A stretch of 64,000 nt of DNA from Chytridium lagenaria (Eukaryota > Chytridiomycota > Chytridiomycetes > Chytridiales > Chytridiaceae), in the NCBI GenBank assembly GCA_025449115.1, contig JAHLKC010000068.1, positions 140,394 to 204,393 on the forward strand, written 5' to 3'. The position numbers were made by a program, and so were the translations under genes. Below are positions 10,621 to 22,091 of this stretch, in pieces. The stretch's first letter is position 1. Every line of letters starts with the position of its first letter. The notes under the pieces were generated by a model. It was not told where the DNA came from, made no database searches, and saw nothing but the letters and a program-made list of their open reading frames with translations.

Positions 10621-11916
10621 ATGACTTCAATCTACACAAAGGCATCTTCATTGATCCCACCTCCTACTTCTCTCTTTGCTTCTCTGTCCATATCGTCTTC
10701 CATCAACAACAGTAACAACAACAACAGTAACAATAATAATAATAAGACCATGCCTATCCCTTCCCCTTCTTCTCCATCTTCTTTCACCACTTCTGCTTCC
10801 ACTGCAGCTGCTGTGGAACCATTGGCCACTCTCGCTTCCAATCTCACCATCAGCTTGGTCTACGAAAGGCTTTGCGGACCAGCAGCCGTGCAGAGGCATC
10901 AACTTCAGCAAAAGGCAGTCGCGGAAGCTCCTCAATCTCCCGTCTCTCCATCTTCAGCAGTAACAGCAGAATCTTTCACACCGTCTCCTCAATCAACACT
11001 GTCCCCCACAAGCGCTTCCACAATGGGCCTTAAAAGAAGGTCGTCCAACACGGGTGGCCCGGCTCTATCAGTAGTCACATCAAACCTTGGCGCCAAATCC
11101 CATCTCTCTGCTGCTGTCTCTGCGACAGAGTCTGCATGTTCCTTCCGCACACCCGTCTCTCCCCCATTCTCTCCCGCACACACTCTTTACGAAAAAACTC
11201 AAAGTCAGATGATGCCGTTCCCAGAGTCACCAAAGAGAAGGCGAACTGCCGATGGATGGGCTGAAGTTCAGATCGTGGAACCCACCACACCAACCCCAGA
11301 CCGCTCGCCTGTACCATCAACCCCCTCGACACCTTCCACAGCCTCCACTCTGACACCAACCTCCCCAAACCCGTTAAGCGACAACTACTTTCATGCTGTC
11401 AAAACCCGTCTCCAGACCTACCACCAAACACATGTTCTCACCCGTCTCGTCTCTGCGGCCCTTCGCACACGTCTCTTGCCTTCCCACGTCGTTACCCTCG
11501 CTCTTTATCACGTCTGGCGTCTTCTCCAACTCTCCACCCTTCCCAACCACATTGCAACCCCTGACAAGCTCCTCCTCGCTGGACTCATGCTCGCGGAAGC
11601 TTCTCTCGTAGACCGCCCCATTTCAACAAGGTCCTGGGCAAAAATCTATGGTGCCGCTCTTTGTCCCACGTGGGCAGTTCAAAGATTCGCCGCTGCTGGC
11701 GTCAAGGCACCTTGGATGCCTACACCCGCAGAAGTTGCTGCAATCAAGATGGATGCATTGAATGCGTTGAACTTTAACATTCATATCAATGAGAGAGTTT
11801 ATGCTGGCTGGTTGGTGGCCATTGAGAACTCGACAAAAGCCTCGATTGCCTTGGAAAAGGCCGCTGCTGCCGTTGAGGCCGGATCGGGCACACCTCCCCT
11901 GTCTCCTCTTCCTTGA
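10621..11916 (+). CDS. Pho80/Pcl-type cyclin with a long Ser/Pro-rich N-terminus
   Basis: One uninterrupted 431-residue reading frame. Residues 1 to about 250 are low complexity: an Asn tract, then Ser/Thr/Pro-rich sequence with many SP/TP sites, as expected of a CDK-pathway protein. Residues about 250-405 form a cyclin N-like domain: VLTRLVSAALRTRLLPSHV, ALYHVWRLLQ, DKLLLAGLMLAEASLVDRP, SWAKIYG, and the closing IKMDALNALNFNIHINERVY helix typical of Pho80/Pcl cyclins, which partner Pho85-type kinases. In yeasts that group controls phosphate response, polarity and glycogen metabolism. The domain assignment is firm; which Pcl subgroup it belongs to is not determined. Met at 10621 starts right after the AT-rich leader; a later Met at 10750 is also possible. 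Confidence 0.82.
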   Translation: MTSIYTKASSLIPPPTSLFASLSISSSINNSNNNNSNNNNNKTMPIPSPSSPSSFTTSASTAAAVEPLATLASNLTISLVYERLCGPAAVQRHQLQQKAVAEAPQSPVSPSSAVTAESFTPSPQSTLSPTSASTMGLKRRSSNTGGPALSVVTSNLGAKSHLSAAVSATESACSFRTPVSPPFSPAHTLYEKTQSQMMPFPESPKRRRTADGWAEVQIVEPTTPTPDRSPVPSTPSTPSTASTLTPTSPNPLSDNYFHAVKTRLQTYHQTHVLTRLVSAALRTRLLPSHVVTLALYHVWRLLQLSTLPNHIATPDKLLLAGLMLAEASLVDRPISTRSWAKIYGAALCPTWAVQRFAAAGVKAPWMPTPAEVAAIKMDALNALNFNIHINERVYAGWLVAIENSTKASIALEKAAAAVEAGSGTPPLSPLP

Positions 11917-12792
11917 ATTCATTCGCTATTTCCTTTCTATCTTATTTTTATATCTCTATCGTATCGGTCCTAGCGACCATTCTCGCCTGTTTAATTGTTT
12001 AGACGTATTCTTTTGTTGCTCGTTCGTTGATACCTTTGAACGATACTGGATTATTTATTTATTTTATGACCATTAATGAATAATTAATTGATACACATTC
12101 TGTTTTACTTCTATGATGGATTATTCAAAGAGCCTGGCATAATCTTAACCTCCTTGTCCATGCCGTCAGGAGTTTGAGAGGATCAATTCTAATGATGCTT
12201 ATGAAAAGCAATCGTACCATTTTTACTTGCGTATGATCATTGCGTTTATAGGCTGCTTGGAAATACTCAAAGTTCAATTAAAGAACACCACTGACTGACG
12301 CCACAATGATGGCGACGTGAGTGGTGAGGCTTTACTCAGCTGTGTTGTTGGTCAGAAGTCTGTCTTCTCGCGTCTCCTCTGACCAAGAACACGCGTGATG
12401 TGTCCCGATTCCTGAATCCATCTCTCTCTCGCTCTCTATGATCTAATACAAATCTCTCTTTACGGACTTCCATCACCTAAAATCACTCGGAATCATTTTT
12501 ATCTCTTTTGCTTTTATTAAGATAAATTTATATCTATTATCGCGTGCTTGCGAATAAACTTCTTCTGGGGCGTTCAGCCTCGCTGTCTCGTGGTGATGAG
12601 CTGATTGACCACAGGCTCCGTTTATTATTAGGATTTAGGGTTTGTTTTTTTTAAAATTCCTTTTTTTTTTTTTTTTTTTTAGGGCTTTTCGGTGAGCAGG
12701 AAAGTGACACCTTCTGTGTTGGTTTCCTCAAAAGACGCCAGCAAGTCTCCCAACGCCGATCATTCGTCTCCCTTTCTCGTATACTTTAAATT
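11917..12792. other. Intergenic region between two plus-strand genes
   Basis: Contains AT-rich 3' sequence after the cyclin gene and a 20-T run at 12,661-12,680. No RNA gene or coding segment was recognised. Confidence 0.5.
12661..12680. repeat. Poly-T tract (20 nt)
   Basis: Uninterrupted run of 20 T about 110 bases upstream of the Prm10-like start codon. Such tracts are common in fungal promoters; the length itself may be uncertain in this assembly. Confidence 0.8.
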
Positions 12793-15700
12793 ATGGACGA
12801 GCGCAGGATCCGCGATGGCCCTCATGCTGCCGCCATGAATGACGGTTCGGTTACAACCAGAGAACATCCCTCCGATCAACATCAACCACCACAACCCTCC
12901 CTTCCTGTCAACTTCATACCCTCAGAAGCAGCTCCTCAGCATTCCCGGAACTGGTTGAAATGGGGCAAGAATTCCTCAAACCGTCGGAAGAAGTCATGCT
13001 GTCAAACGCATTAAACGATCGTCCTCCCGACGTCGAGAAGCAGCACCAACGCAAACTCGTCCCAACCCATCCATCCTTCTACACCGTCAAGCTGCAACGT
13101 CAACCATATCGTCCATCTCCATATCCTCCTCACTCCAACTTCAGATCTATCACGGAGTAATCGACCAAGAGGGCTAATGCGTGATTATCCTGATCTCACG
13201 GACTTGGACAGTGTACTATGGATCATGATCATTTCGGATCACTTAGTTCAAGGATCTCATCTACTAACCCAATCTCAACCTCACCCCGTCTTTGAACGCC
13301 GGAACCAGTCCTCATCGATACGATTCTAACCCTGCACACATAAGTCTGGGAAAAAGTGCCTCTCGACATCTTCCCCTCCTTCAACCCCATCCACCAATGA
13401 CACTTCCGCACCCTTTGTCCGCCGAAACTCCAACTTTGGTTGGCTATCCTTTGGCAAACCCTCCTCCCCCATCTCCGTCCCCCTCGCCTCCGCTCCGTCG
13501 CAGCCCAACAAACCGCCATGTCCTTAAACTCCACCACCACGTCCCCGCCTCCATCTCACCTGCAATACCATCCCACGTCGCGGTTCCACCATCGGACCCA
13601 CCCATCAAGACGAATCCACAGACGTACCTCATATTCACGCTCTCTCGTTTCCTCGTCGTCACGCCTCGGATGTGTCACGTCCGAACTCACCATCGTCGGA
13701 TCGTCCGGTTTTCGTGGCCGCTGATCTGCCGTTACCGCATCGTGATTATATGAATTCTTTGTCGAGGCCGCGTTGCCTGCTATGGAAAGGATGGATGGGA
13801 ATGCGGGGGAAGATAAGGCCGTGGTGTTGAAAGGTGCGGGTGCGGAGTTGGTGCAGAATGTGGTGTTGGATTTGAGTTCTGGCGAACTACAAAAGGTGGA
13901 TATGCGAACGCCTGAGGAGGAAGATAAGGCTGTTTTAAAAGATGCACCGTTCTTGATATCAGATAGTGTTGTCTCGGAGAAAGATAACGCGGCTTTGGAA
14001 AAGCCTATTCAAGAACCTCTTAATGGTATGGGATGCTTGATTATACTTGCAAGTGCTCATGATATAATTTTAATTCAGATAAAACCACTACCGCCGCGGA
14101 AGTCATTCCAGATAGCTCACCTGAATCATCCCCATCCTTATCTCCATCATCTCTCCTAAGCCTCTCGTCCTCCATGCCACGAACATCACCTGAACCCATC
14201 CCAACCTCAATTCACAACGCCGACAATACCTCAAGCCAAAGCATCAAATCCGTCCCATCGGTAGACGAAGAACCCGACTATAATTCTGACAGCGTCAACG
14301 GTAACGACAGCACGGCTCCACCTTCCTCCTCCACGTCCTCTCCTTACACAAGAAACTCAACACCCTCGTTATCTCCTCTCCCTACCGACCCTCCCCGTCA
14401 TCGCCAATCCCGATTACGGTCCTACCAGTTCCTTTTTTCCGGTACCTCAAAACATCGCGTTGAAGAATCCTCAACCGCGTCTCAAGCCGAGACATTCGAC
14501 ACTGAGGCAACAAAAGACGCATCTATTGATCCTACCCCAATCGAACCCGAAAAACCCCGTAGAACACGTAAACACACTCACTCTGTCTTTCTCAACACCC
14601 AATCCCGTTGGTCCCTATCCCTCTCTTCCGTTCCTTATCCGCCCCAAACATCGACCTCATCCTCACTGAAGAAACAACCCTACAACCTCCACCCCACCTG
14701 CGACATGGACGGTCTACACCCAGTTGACGCATCCTCCCATCACCCCGCTCGTCACAGTCTCGACGTGGTGGTCGCCGCCAACATCTGGGTGTCACTGAAT
14801 CCGAACTCCCCGTATCCTAGCAGAGGAAGGGATCAGCCGATGGGCCGCAGTGAAAGCCACCTCCATCAAAACAACCTCCCGACAACGTCAGCAGGTCATA
14901 TAAACGACATCCATCCCCGCATTCTCATAAACAAGGCGTCGCGTCGTCCTCTGCGTCTTTTGCGTCAAGATCGTCTCGGGGATCGAGGGTCATGGAATGT
15001 CACGTGCGGATTCCATCACGTCCATGGAATCGAACCGCGAACATCGATTGAATAGGTCTGGGACGCTGGGTTTGGAAAAGGAGGGTGAAAGGAGGAGACG
15101 GAGGAGGTCTGGGTATGTTGCGGATGAGGTTGAGGAGGAGGGATCGTTTGATGAAAGTGGTGCGTCGGAGAGTGATGACGTGCCAAGGAGACCGCCAGTG
15201 TTGCCGAGAGCGTTGAGGAGGGAGTCGGAGAAACGGTATAGGGAACGGGATAGGGTGGTGTCTTCAGCGGCGTCGACGAGGTCTTCCAGGTCTTCAAAAT
15301 CGTCAAAGTCGGCGAGACGACGAGAGCGGGATGTGGCGGTTCAAGAACGTCATGGAGGTGGTGGAGGGGTGACGACGCGTGACGTTGATGACGTGAAATT
15401 GGATGCGGTTGTGGTGGATATGAATGGGATTGTGGGGATTGTGGATGATACGGGGATGGGTGGGAAGAGGCCTGCGAGGAGGAAGACTGTGAAGGAATCG
15501 AGTGGTAGTGTGCTTCTTTGCTGTTACGAGCTGCTTTTACGGGGACGGGAAGAGTGGAGATGATAAAGTGTCAACACATACGATTGTTCAAGGGTTAGAT
15601 GATGATGATATGGTAAAGAGTCTATTTATTTATTTTGATATTTAACTTACGTCATACTGGTGCAGGCTGTGAAGAGGGATTTTTTGATAAAGTTATCACG

Positions 15701-17426
15701 AACGTTGCAATGTATGGAGCGCCTTCGCATCGTTTGGAGTATCATCTTTCCTTGTGTCCAAGACGTTAGAGGTAAAGCTGATTACATTGTCTTCCCAGTA
15801 AGGGTTGCGAGAATGTATAAAGCTGATAGAGGTTTTAGGAATGATTATGATCTCATTTGGAGGTGAGAGTAGTCACTCGAACACGCATATCGTGAAAACA
15901 GCGCAAGGTTTGTTTTTAAAATTATAATATTTGTTAAAGATTTATTTGCAAACAGGCTTCAACATGGGAAAACTCGCCCAAGTCAACGCCCTTTGCCTCA
16001 CTCTCACCCATGCTCATTGAGTCTACGATGCCGTCGACCTTTTGGAGGCCGTTAAAGCCGACAACGACTACCCTTGGTATATTATCCTTGCAACGTAAGC
16101 CCCACCCATTTTACCACGCTAACCTCTTTCAGTTTCCAGTCACCTCCTTACTCTCTGTATCCTCGGATTCGGTGGAAACTGGGTTGATGCCATGATAGCC
16201 GCGGTCCTTGGACTTTTTGTTGGCATCCTATCGTTGCTGAGTGAACGCTATTCGAGCGTCACGTATCTTTTAGAGTTTTTCGCGAGGTATGTCTTTTCCA
16301 GTATTATGGGGGGTTTTTTTTCTCTAATGGTGTGATAGTTGTGTACGGCTTTTATCGCGAGGTCGCTACAGTGGATTCTGGGTCACGTGGGATCTGCTTT
16401 AATTATATTGCGATTGTGTTGAGTTCGATCGCGATTCTGCTTCCGGGTTTGTCGTTGACGATCAGTATCATTGAACTGTCTACAAGGAATATGGTGTCAG
16501 GGACTGTGAGACTTTTTGGGGCATTGTTTACGGCCATGTTGTTGGGATTTGGGATGACGATTGGTGGAGCTTTGGTATGTCTTTTTTGTCTTTTCTTTAT
16601 TTGCATCCTTTTTTTTCATTATTTTCATCCTATTTTTTTTAATGGTAATGATTCTTATATTCTTTGTAGGTGTTCTGGAATAGCTATCCAAGTTCGGGGA
16701 CTACTTCGTCGGCTTGTGGGGCGCCTCAGAATCCGCTTTGGGCGTTGTTGTTGTTTTGGCCAATGTCGTTTGCGGTTAATATTTTCTTTCAGGCGAACAT
16801 GCATCAGGTTAATAACTTATCCTTGATTCTTGTCAGATTTTGCTGTTCATTTTTTTTTATGACGGCCCGTTTTTTTTGTCATGGACCTTTTTTTTTTGAT
16901 GTTGCGTTTCGCTTCTGGCGTATCCTCTCTATTTTTATCGAGTTTCTCTTTATGCGTTTCCTTTCCACTTAGCCCCTCTCTCTCAGCTCCTGACCTCATT
17001 CTTTTCTTTTCTCCATTCTATTTCTTTTCACAGTGGCCCATCATGACCGCCTCCGCCGCATTAGGCTGGATCACCTCCCTTCTTCTCAACATGGCCCCCC
17101 ATTTCCAAACCAACGCCTCCGCCGTCACCGCCATCTCCTCCCTCGTGATAGGTCTCGTCTCAAACCTCCATTCCCGTCTCACCCACGATGTAGCGGTCGC
17201 CCCGGTCCTCTCTGGTATTCTCCTTCAAGTTCCAGGATCCCTTGGTGTTCGATCGTCATTGTCGTTCTTTGTGTCAACGTCGCAAAGCAATCAGAGTATT
17301 GTCGATGGAGTGCAGTTTACGTTTCAAATGTTGACTATTGGGATGTCGTTAGCGTTGGGGTTGTTTGTGGCTACGTTTTTGGTATGGCCGTTGAGGGGGC
17401 CAAAGTACAAGTACCTGACGATTTAG
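12793..17426 (+). CDS. Prm10/ThrE-like multispanning membrane protein
   Basis: The C-terminal half is a ThrE/Prm10 domain (threonine/serine exporter-like, DUF1212). It starts at about 15,668 with RDFLIKLSRTLQ, then GAPSHRLEYHLSL, KADYIVFP, an exon at about 15,839-15,901 with MIMISFGGESSHSNTHIVKT, and MGKLAQVNALCL, followed by about ten membrane segments (for example DAMIAAVLGLFVGILSLL, IAIVLSSIAILLPGLSLTIS, WPIMTASAALGWITSLLL), stopping at 17,426. The N-terminal part (12,793 to about 15,560) is long, disordered, Ser/Pro-rich then Arg/Ser-rich (RRRRRSGYVADEVEEEGSF), spread over several frames and introns, so exact exons are unreliable. Fungal members are membrane proteins of poorly known function; transport of small amino acids is inferred from the bacterial family. 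Several one-base frame breaks, for example near 15,714, 15,760 and 15,776. The 5' portion could be a separate gene. Confidence 0.75.
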
Positions 17427-17589
17427 TATTAAACCGGACAAAAACTAATTTTAAAATACTTCCAATCCCCTTTTTTTTAAGGTGCACATATATATATATT
17501 TAATACAAGAAATATAACGAGAATCTATTAGACAATATTACAATATCCTAAATTTACTAAGGAATATCAAACCGCAACATCAACACTCT

Positions 17590-19788
17590 TCACTTTGCGC
17601 TTATCGCATATCCATCTGCAAACGGATTCTCCTCTTCCACAACCTCATTTGATTGCGGTGTGAATGTAGGCTTCCCATCCCCCGAAATCTCCTCCAAACT
17701 CAACCCCTTTGTCTCCGGAATCCACATCGTAACAGCAGCCCCCAATAACATGAAAACCCAAACCCCACAAAAAGCCCCGAAATAGAAGCATTCCGTCCCC
17801 CAATATCCTTCAACGGTCCAAACAAATACACGGCGATAATAGCGCCAAGTTTCCCACTGGACGCAGATATACCTATGACATGTTTAGAGCAGGGTTAAAA
17901 AAACAACATGGAACTCTTACCATGACATGTTGTCCGGAAACGTGTTGGGAAGACTTCACTGGGAAGAATAAAGGTCGTGGTGTTGGGACCAAAGTTGAAG
18001 AAAAAGGAGGAGATGGTGTAGATTGCGACAAAGGCTGCGGCGGGGATGCGGTTGAAGCCTCCGGCGAGGACGAAGAGAGTGACTGAGAGGATTAAAAAAG
18101 CCCATGATTTGAATGCGAGTGCGTCCAAGTCTTTCAACTACAGAAAGGTAGGAAATGAAATTACAAAAAAATAGAAGAAGGAAGGATATTTATGACTTAG
18201 TATTTACCTGTAAAGACAGTCACCCAATAGCCAGGAACTGTAGATATTTGAGTCAGAATAAAAAAATTGGTAGATTGTATGCATCATTTGAATAAATCAA
18301 AAAGATTGCGTCTTACCGGTTCCTAAACATGAAATGATCACATTACCAACAGCCTGTGTCCATAGGTCATTAAAAACTGTAGAGCGATCGGAGAATCTAA
18401 TTACTGTCAGGTTTTTAAAATAGAAAGGGTATTTCGTACCCTATAGCCTGCAACAATACACTCTGGTTCAATTGAACACCATAAAACCCAATCTACATTT
18501 GATCAGTAAATGTGAAAAGGCAACTCCAAATCCTCACATCTAGCGCAAACCACGCTATTGAGCATCCTAAAAGAATCTTGAGGTTACTCCATACCCCAAA
18601 ATGCCTCCAAAATGAATTGCTATGGTGAGGTAAGGTTGATGCAGAGAGATTGCCCCCAACAGGTCTTAATGGTGTCAGCGATTCCTGAGAGCTTTGTCTC
18701 CCTCCCATCAACGGCTCCACTTCCATCTCCGGTTGTCCGCGTCCACCTTCCGCCGCCGCCATATCCTTTAATGCTATCTTCACATTCTGTGTATATTGAG
18801 GTGTTTCCGGCATAGACAGTCTAGCGGTGATAGTAAACAACCCAGGTACAGCTCCGAAGGCTAGGCACAATCGCCAAACGTTATCGAGATGCGCTACGTC
18901 TTGCTCGACTTTGTCCCGGAAGGCGGCGAGAGAGGCGACGGCGACAATGGAGCCGAAAAGAATGCCGAAACCTTGCATTGCGAAGACGAGGGCGATAGTC
19001 ATACCGCGACGGTGTTTATCCGCAAATTCGGAGGTGATGACGGCTATTATGTTAAAGTAAGACTGGAACGCCGCAATTGTAATTACCGCTTAAAGGATCT
19101 AGGTTATTGTCAGTTTACTCGTCACCAAAAAATGGGATTCTTACAGTCTCCACCGATGCCAATTCCAAGAATAAACCTCCAGAACGCCTGCAAGTGTCAA
19201 TAAAGCAAGCATGACCGAAACGTGGAGAAAGACATACAAGATATATCAGGTTGGGTGTTGTAGCTCCTTGTAAAGCTACAGTTGCAGACGCCAGCGTTGC
19301 CAATATAATAAGAAAAAGTTCCAGACCGTATATCTGATACAGGCGTTAATCACGAAAAAAAAGGAGAGGGCGCTGTTTACTCTCTGCCGTCCAAGTTTAT
19401 CAGCCAGTACACCAAACATCAGTTGTCCAATGAGGGTCCCGACTGTTGCTGCTCCCTTTACTAATCCATCCTCAAATGGCGGAATGCGGTCATCGTAGTA
19501 AATGTAGGAGATCATGGGCATGACCAGGTTACTTATGATGCATGAGATTCGGCATAGAGGCTATGATGCTGAGCATGGCTTACATGATAAATAGGTCGTA
19601 GGCCTACATGATGTCAATATGTATGAAGCCATCACCTCAAGTCAAATACTCGGAAAGTCTCAACTCACATCTACAAAAAACCCAACCCCAGCAACCAACA
19701 CTCGAGACAGCTGCGTTCTGGTCATCCCCAATAACATGATCCTCCTCTCCTTCTGGTCGTCCTCCTCCACGGCCACATTGGGAAGCAT
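17590..19788 (-). CDS. PHO84: Pho84-type inorganic phosphate transporter (MFS, phosphate:H+ symporter)
   Basis: The first exon (19,669-19,788) encodes MLPNVAVEEDD and the start of helix 1, RVLVAGVGFFVD. A 20-nt exon (19,584-19,603) adds AYDLFI. The next gives NLVMPMISYIYY, then DGLVKGAATVGTLIGQLMFG and the MFS signature GVLADKLGRQR. Later blocks are ITSEFADKHRRGMTIALVFAMQ, a long cytoplasmic loop before SFWRHFGVWSNLKILLG, and FILPSEVFPTRFRTTCHG, AIIAVYLFGPL and PETKGLSLEEISG near the end. This order fits the Pho84 family of plasma-membrane phosphate permeases. At least eight exons. One frame break near 17,797 (TTT to TTTT) joins the last two helices. The start codon lies only about 50 bases from that of the divergent UbiB kinase. 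Confidence 0.88.
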
Positions 19789-19837
19789 CGCAGTGTCTCT
19801 CACCTACATGCAAAAGTTGCACAAGATATATAAATAT

Positions 19838-21770
19838 ATGTTTAGAACCATCTTGTTGAGACACTTGACATCTGGAAGGGCAGGGTTTTCAACCTCCCAA
19901 ACATCGTCACGATGGTGGAGCCAGCCGTTACGGTATCCACGACGCACTTTGATGGTATTTGCAACGGGAACCGCGTCAGTGGCAGTCACGCTAAGTTTGA
20001 GAAAAGTGGAAAATGAGCCAGCATCTATAGTTCACATCGTTCCTCACACTGAAACAAGGGCAGTCGTCACTCTTCCAAGAGACAAAGAGAACACCCTTAC
20101 GGCTCTTCCTGTCCGTTTAGCTTGCCGAGGCATTTACCTCGCAGTTCTCTTCACCCCACTCGTTATCACCTTCCCGATCTGTATATATTCTGGGGGGAGG
20201 CATATCCTTAGTGACCCTAAAACCGACATCTCGCCCTCATCATACTGGTGGATCCATCTCCTCACCGCTACATTAGAACAAGCTGGCCCTCTTTGGATTA
20301 AGCTATCACAATGGGGGTCTTCGAGGGCCGACGTGCTCGAACGGGAATTTGTCGCATTCTAGGTAGACTGCGAAGTCATGTCACTCCACACTTTTCAATC
20401 ATACCAAAACCGTCTTGGGAAACCTCCCAGGAGTCGCTGGAGAAGCAAACTTGATCCAATGCTTTACAGAATTTGACGCCAAACCGGTTGGAGTTGGCGC
20501 CGTGAGCCAAGTGTATCGCGCAAGATTGAAACCTGGTGTTGTCCGAAAACTCAATCTCGCAAAGGATACGGGGGAAGTGGCTGTCAAAGTTTTGCATCCT
20601 CTTGTTGAGGACAGTATTTACCTTGATAGTGTTATTCTACGCGGATGCGGTCGATTCATTTCATATATCGTTCCAAGTATGCAATACTTGGCCATGAACG
20701 AAGAGCTTATGACCTTCTCCAACATGATGGAACAGCAGCTGGATCTTCGATGCGAGGCGAAAAATCTTACGCGGTTGGTTAGCGAATGCTCTTAGTAGTG
20801 TTGATATAATCTTTGCTTTAGTTTTAGACAAAACTTTGCAAAGGAAGGAATCCCAGTTATATTTCCTCACCCAGTTACCGAGCTGACGACCAAACAAGTC
20901 CTTGTCGAAAGCTTTCACGAAGGTGTGCCTTTGTCCGCATTCCTTGAATCAAACCCTACCGTATATGACGAAGATCTCTCCCAAGTCGGGATTCGCGCTT
21001 TTTTGGTAACGCCTTCCTTTTAAATAGCATTAATCGACTTCGAAGAAAATGACTTTGAGACACAATTTCACCCATGGTAAGCTTTTTTATATCCGGATAT
21101 CTAATCATCTCTTAGCGGATCTTCATCCCGGAAACGCACTCATCACCTTTTTTAAGCCGTCCCGTCCCCACCCCACCATTATCCCCGCTTACGAAAGAGA
21201 CAATGCTATCAGTCCGCCCGAAATGCACCGTCTGCTCCAAAGTGCACACTCAATAGACGAGTTCCGCTCCACCCTCACCGATCTTTGGAAGAAAGGGTAA
21301 AATAAATTTTTTTTACAACCTTCACTCACTATTTGACCAGCTACAAACCCGCCATCATCGCCTTAGACGTTGGTCTTGTTTCCGAACTCCTCCCCCACAA
21401 CTCCCGAAACCTCACCGACGTCTTCACAGCAGCCGTCAACGGCGACGGCGACACCATCGCCAACCTCCTCACCTCCCGCTGTCGCAACCCCTCCCTAGTC
21501 ATCGACATCCCCATGGTTCGCGCTAAAATGCGTCATCTCGTCCAAGATGTCACGCCGAGACTTGGGCGTGGAGAAAAAGTCTTACCGTTGTCTCAACTCC
21601 ACAGCGCGGATGTGGTTGTGAGGGCTGCCGAGATGTTTCGCACACATCGGATAGGAATGGATGGAGATTGGATTTCGTTGTTTGTCGCGGCAGCGTTGAT
21701 TGAAGGGATTGGGAGGAAGTTGGATTCAGATTTGGATTTGTTTGAGGTCCTTGCTGATGAGATAAAATAA
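19838..21770 (+). CDS. UbiB/ABC1 atypical kinase, ADCK2-like, mitochondrial
   Basis: The N-terminus MFRTILLRHLTSGRAGFSTS is Arg/Ser-rich and lacks acidic residues, as in a mitochondrial targeting sequence. Next comes a hydrophobic segment, then the ADCK2-type block EQAGPLWIKLSQWGSSRADV, the Ala-rich loop GVGAVSQVYRARL, VAVKVLHP with the catalytic Lys, LVESFHEGVPL, HGDLHPGN, split by an intron (catalytic loop), and LDVGLVSEL in place of the usual DFG, which is normal for ADCK2. Stop at 21,770. UbiB proteins act in mitochondrial lipid and coenzyme Q homeostasis; ADCK2 is linked to lipid metabolism and its biochemical substrate is unclear. Two frame breaks near 20,350 and 20,394 are both mended by adding one T to a T run. 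An earlier Met at 19,808 is possible. Confidence 0.87.
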
Positions 21771-22091
21771 GACGGCTTGTCTTTTTATTTTTTTTAAATT
21801 TTCGTTAATATGTTGAAGGAAGAGGGTGAGTTGATAACAGAGTTTACGTTAAAGGCGTTCAACACCACTCGCGGCTCGGTTTTATACAAATTTCACAAGC
21901 GTTGGAAACCGCGCATTTTGTTATTATTAAAATATGTTATAGAAAGGTTGCAGCGTAAAGAGGTGCAGGAATGAATATCCTTGGTATATCCGCAATCTCG
22001 AAAACTATTTCGTATACCCACATCTCGAATCATACCCCCATCTAAAAATAAAAAAAAATCACATCAGAAGCCAAAAAGAAATTCAAAAAAC
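21771..22091. other. Short gap between convergent 3' ends
   Basis: AT-rich sequence between the stop of the UbiB kinase and the stop of the alpha/beta hydrolase. No gene seen. Confidence 0.5.

Noticed and set aside
12570..12620. Possible C/D-box snoRNA (GTGATGA followed by CTGA)
   Set aside because: The two boxes are only a few bases apart, leaving no room for a guide sequence, and no terminal stem is visible.
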